The translations under genes and the position numbers were made by a program. Below the pieces are notes generated by a model, which was given only the letters and a program-made list of their open reading frames with translations, did not search any database and was not told the DNA's origin. From the NCBI GenBank assembly GCA_034696485.1, contig JAQIWT010001430.1:1-10815 (forward strand): a stretch of 10,815 nt of DNA, in the 5' to 3' direction. Every line of letters starts with the position of its first letter. The first letter of the stretch is position 1. Below are positions 9,014 to 10,815 of the stretch, one piece after another. The DNA comes from Isohypsibius dastychi (Eukaryota; Tardigrada; Eutardigrada; Parachela; Isohypsibiidae).

Positions 9014-10424
9014 TTAAAATAGAACGCGTTCGTTATTTTCTTTTGGAATTTCGATGGTCAAATTCTCAACAGCCGCTCTTCCATATCCACCATCCCACTG
9101 TTCCAATTGAATACCTTCACTTCCGGCGGAAACGACTGGCATTCCCGCTGGTGCGTTCTTGAATGGATTCGCCAGGGGAATCCCGTAGTTCTTAATATCG
9201 GGCGGACCATCCAGGCTGTACAGCAAGCGCGATTGAACTAAAACACAAGAATCGTAACTTCCGGTTGGGGCAAAATATAGACTTGAAACGCAATCTGACA
9301 ATGCGGTCATTATTGAATCCGATATTCGACACGCACCTGGAGTGATGTTTTCCGGCTCGAAAGCGCCAACCAACATGGACTGCGATTCTTTTTCTTGGTC
9401 TTTCATGCCTTTACCATATGGAGTGATGATCAACGCAACCGAGAGAACCAATGCCTGCAAACATGAAAACAATATTTTCCAAACCACCAAGATATGAGAA
9501 AAATCTTTTCATCAAGATTCCAATTATTATCTGAATTAATATCCATAAATATAATCCAAATTACCATCTAAATTATAAAACCGACTCCTCCTAAAATATA
9601 AAGCTCCTATTTCACCAAAGAAAACAGAACCAAACTTGGGTGTTCGATATGCATGTTTCTTCCGGGAAGCAATACCGAAAAATAAACAGGCAAACATTGC
9701 ACGACTGAACTGAACTCAAATCTCAAATTTAAAATCAAATTCTAATTTTCTTATTCAAACTAAACTATTCAACTATGAATTATTTAATTCAATAGTAAAA
9801 TTGATCAAAATAAAACGCAAAATACAACATCTTGGAAAAATACTCAATTATTCACAAAAAGATATCCAGTTTGCAAAATATCGCATCACAGAAATCAAAA
9901 TGATGGTCGAGTTCTCTGCTAATCCATGGCATTCTTTCAATAATAATTTTTTTCGTAAAAGAAAAACAACTTTCTACCATCAAGGCCATCTTCCTCTTCC
10001 GAAAGCCTCACGTTGTTACACCTTTTTAATTTTTTACAACAGAAATGACGGGCAATATTCTTGGGTTTTCGAAATAAAGTTTTTCCTAACATTTCCGGCT
10101 CCTGTTTGGTCAAATGCTAAAAGTATTTTGAAAATTCCGCTCCAAATCAAATCAAAACCGAGAAGTATAATTTCCGATCCAATTTCAAAAATCTAGCTTT
10201 CCAATTCTCACCATGAGGCATGTGCCAGTGGCTTTTGTCGTTCGGGTGCTTCTTCCCAAGACGCTCTGTAAAGTCTTCAGTTGTTGCTGTAGAGTAGTGT
10301 TCTCCTTTTCGAGGTCTCTGACTCGTTTATGCAGAGTTTTATTCTGGTTGGTGACATCCTTGACCTGATCCTCAAGTTGATCAACATACACCTTCTTTTT
10401 CCGCCGGCTCTCTTGCGCTGATTT
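9014..10424 (-). CDS. crh-2: ER-membrane bZIP transcription factor, CREB3/CREB3L (crh-2-like) family, 3' part
   Basis: Membrane-tethered transcription factor released from the ER/Golgi by S1P and S2P proteolysis, which in relatives drives secretory-pathway genes. Two exons are visible (minus): 10212-10424 (71 residues) and 9014-9454 (146 residues plus stop TAA), joined in phase 0 (CTC-ATG|GCA-TTG). The first starts inside the basic region, KSAQESRRKKKVYVDQLE, and continues as a zipper with heptad residues L17, V24, L31, L38, L45 and L52 of the exon. The conserved TGTCLM stretch leads across the junction into the membrane segment ALVLSVALIITPY, matching the TSTC plus hydrophobic block of CREB3L proteins. 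The lumenal tail has a QSRLLYSL motif resembling the S1P site, two N-glycosylation sequons (ENIT, ENLT) and a C-terminal Phe. The activation domain and the rest of the basic region lie beyond the right edge. A possible 99-bp in-frame intron lies in the last exon. Confidence 0.88.
9238..9336 (-). other. Possible optional 99-bp intron in the last bZIP exon
   Basis: The donor reads CCAG|GTGCGT (9336) and the acceptor GTGTTTTAG ends at 9238. The span is 33 codons without a stop, so either splicing or retention leaves the frame open. Splicing joins ENITP directly to V-QSRLLYSLDGPP, which resembles the ASRNLLIYEE…PP stretch in vertebrate CREB3L1 more closely. Retention would add a lumenal segment with three cysteines. 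Confidence 0.45.
9455..10211 (-). other. bZIP intron (757 bp)
   Basis: Donor GTGAGAATTGG at 10211 and acceptor TTTTCATGTTTGCAG ending at 9455. The protein is continuous from zipper linker to membrane segment, so no exon is missing. It is strongly AT-rich, and a 131-codon plus-strand frame at 9801-10196 shows no recognisable protein. Confidence 0.75.
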
Positions 10425-10815
10425 CTGAAATGAAACAAGACATGAATATATATTCACCATCCTCATTAAACCTGCCATAAAATCAGTCGACCGGAAGAAT
10501 ATCAATAAAACATAGGCTGAAAAAAGCGAAATCAAGTTCGGGGCCTTGACATCCATCTTACCCACACCACATTTAGAAAAACGGATTCAATATTTCACGT
10601 TGAAATTAATAGTATTATTACAGAATTCCAGAGTTTTAAAAATCGCATTTTCCGAGTTTATTTAATTTAACAATTCATTTGACATCTAAATGCAAATACA
10701 ATGTCAACATTGTGAATAGTGTTCCTTTACTACGGCAGTTTTTGAACTTTCTACTATTTACTCCAATACAGTGATCCTAAAATCTTTTAATCTACTATTT
10801 TTCTAATACAACGGG
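10425..10815 (-). other. bZIP intron running off the right edge
   Basis: The acceptor GTTTCATTTCAG ends at 10425. Upstream the minus strand should eventually carry the exon encoding the first half of the basic region (a K/R-rich RRKIRNK-like stretch). I see none in these 391 AT-rich bases, so that exon lies beyond the window. Confidence 0.65.

Noticed and set aside
9801-10196. 131-codon plus-strand reading frame inside the bZIP intron
   Set aside because: It is Lys/Ile/Phe-rich, typical of AT-rich noncoding DNA, and shows no motif or family resemblance. It lies wholly within an intron whose flanking exons join cleanly.

Overview
The window looks like a nematode chromosome, probably a free-living or rhabditid-type species. 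Protein-coding sequence is broken by very short introns (49, 53, 59 bp) with terse TTTTCAG/TTTTAG-type acceptors, coding density is moderate, and the gaps are AT-rich. All three genes recognised lie on the minus strand and each spliced model keeps its family alignment across every junction. Species, and identity of the loci beyond family level, are inferred. No cDNA or database was available, so splice sites were read by eye from reading frame, GT/AG sites and family conservation.

Layout, right to left (the direction of transcription). (1) 10424-9014: the 3' part of an ER-membrane bZIP transcription factor of the CREB3/CREB3L (CrebA, nematode crh-2) family. Visible are half of the basic region, the leucine zipper, the membrane segment and the lumenal tail; earlier exons lie off the right edge. 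(2) 7863-4470: a complete seven-exon gene for a secreted, single-domain peptidylglycine alpha-amidating lyase (pgal-1 type, 368 residues), which performs the last step of neuropeptide C-terminal amidation. (3) 3543-274: the first five exons (261 residues) of a monoamine-type SLC6 sodium/chloride neurotransmitter transporter, most like the dopamine transporter (dat-1). It is cut by the left edge after TM4.

The longest intron of the transporter gene (413-2305) contains a 954-bp non-autonomous DNA transposon (909-1862). It has 14-bp terminal inverted repeats starting CAGGG and 8-bp flanking direct repeats (7/8 identical), the signature of the hAT superfamily. It carries a 68-bp near-perfect palindrome, a poly-C/poly-G hairpin block and subterminal GTGTG-type repeats.

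Together the locus carries a secretory-pathway transcription factor, a neuropeptide-processing enzyme and a monoamine transporter, all with plausible neuronal or neurosecretory roles. A perfect palindromic CRE (TGACGTCA) lies 211 bp upstream of the lyase start codon, a site type that CREB-family bZIPs bind; a regulatory link is only inferred. The spacers between genes (926 and 1150 bp) are too long for a typical tightly spaced nematode operon. I found no RNA genes, CRISPR arrays or new multi-gene system. The most curious signals are two replaced active-site residues (an Asn-to-Ala in the transporter's sodium site, a Met-to-Ala in the lyase), a 53-bp transporter intron whose readthrough resembles the exon after it, and an in-frame 99-bp optional intron in the bZIP gene.
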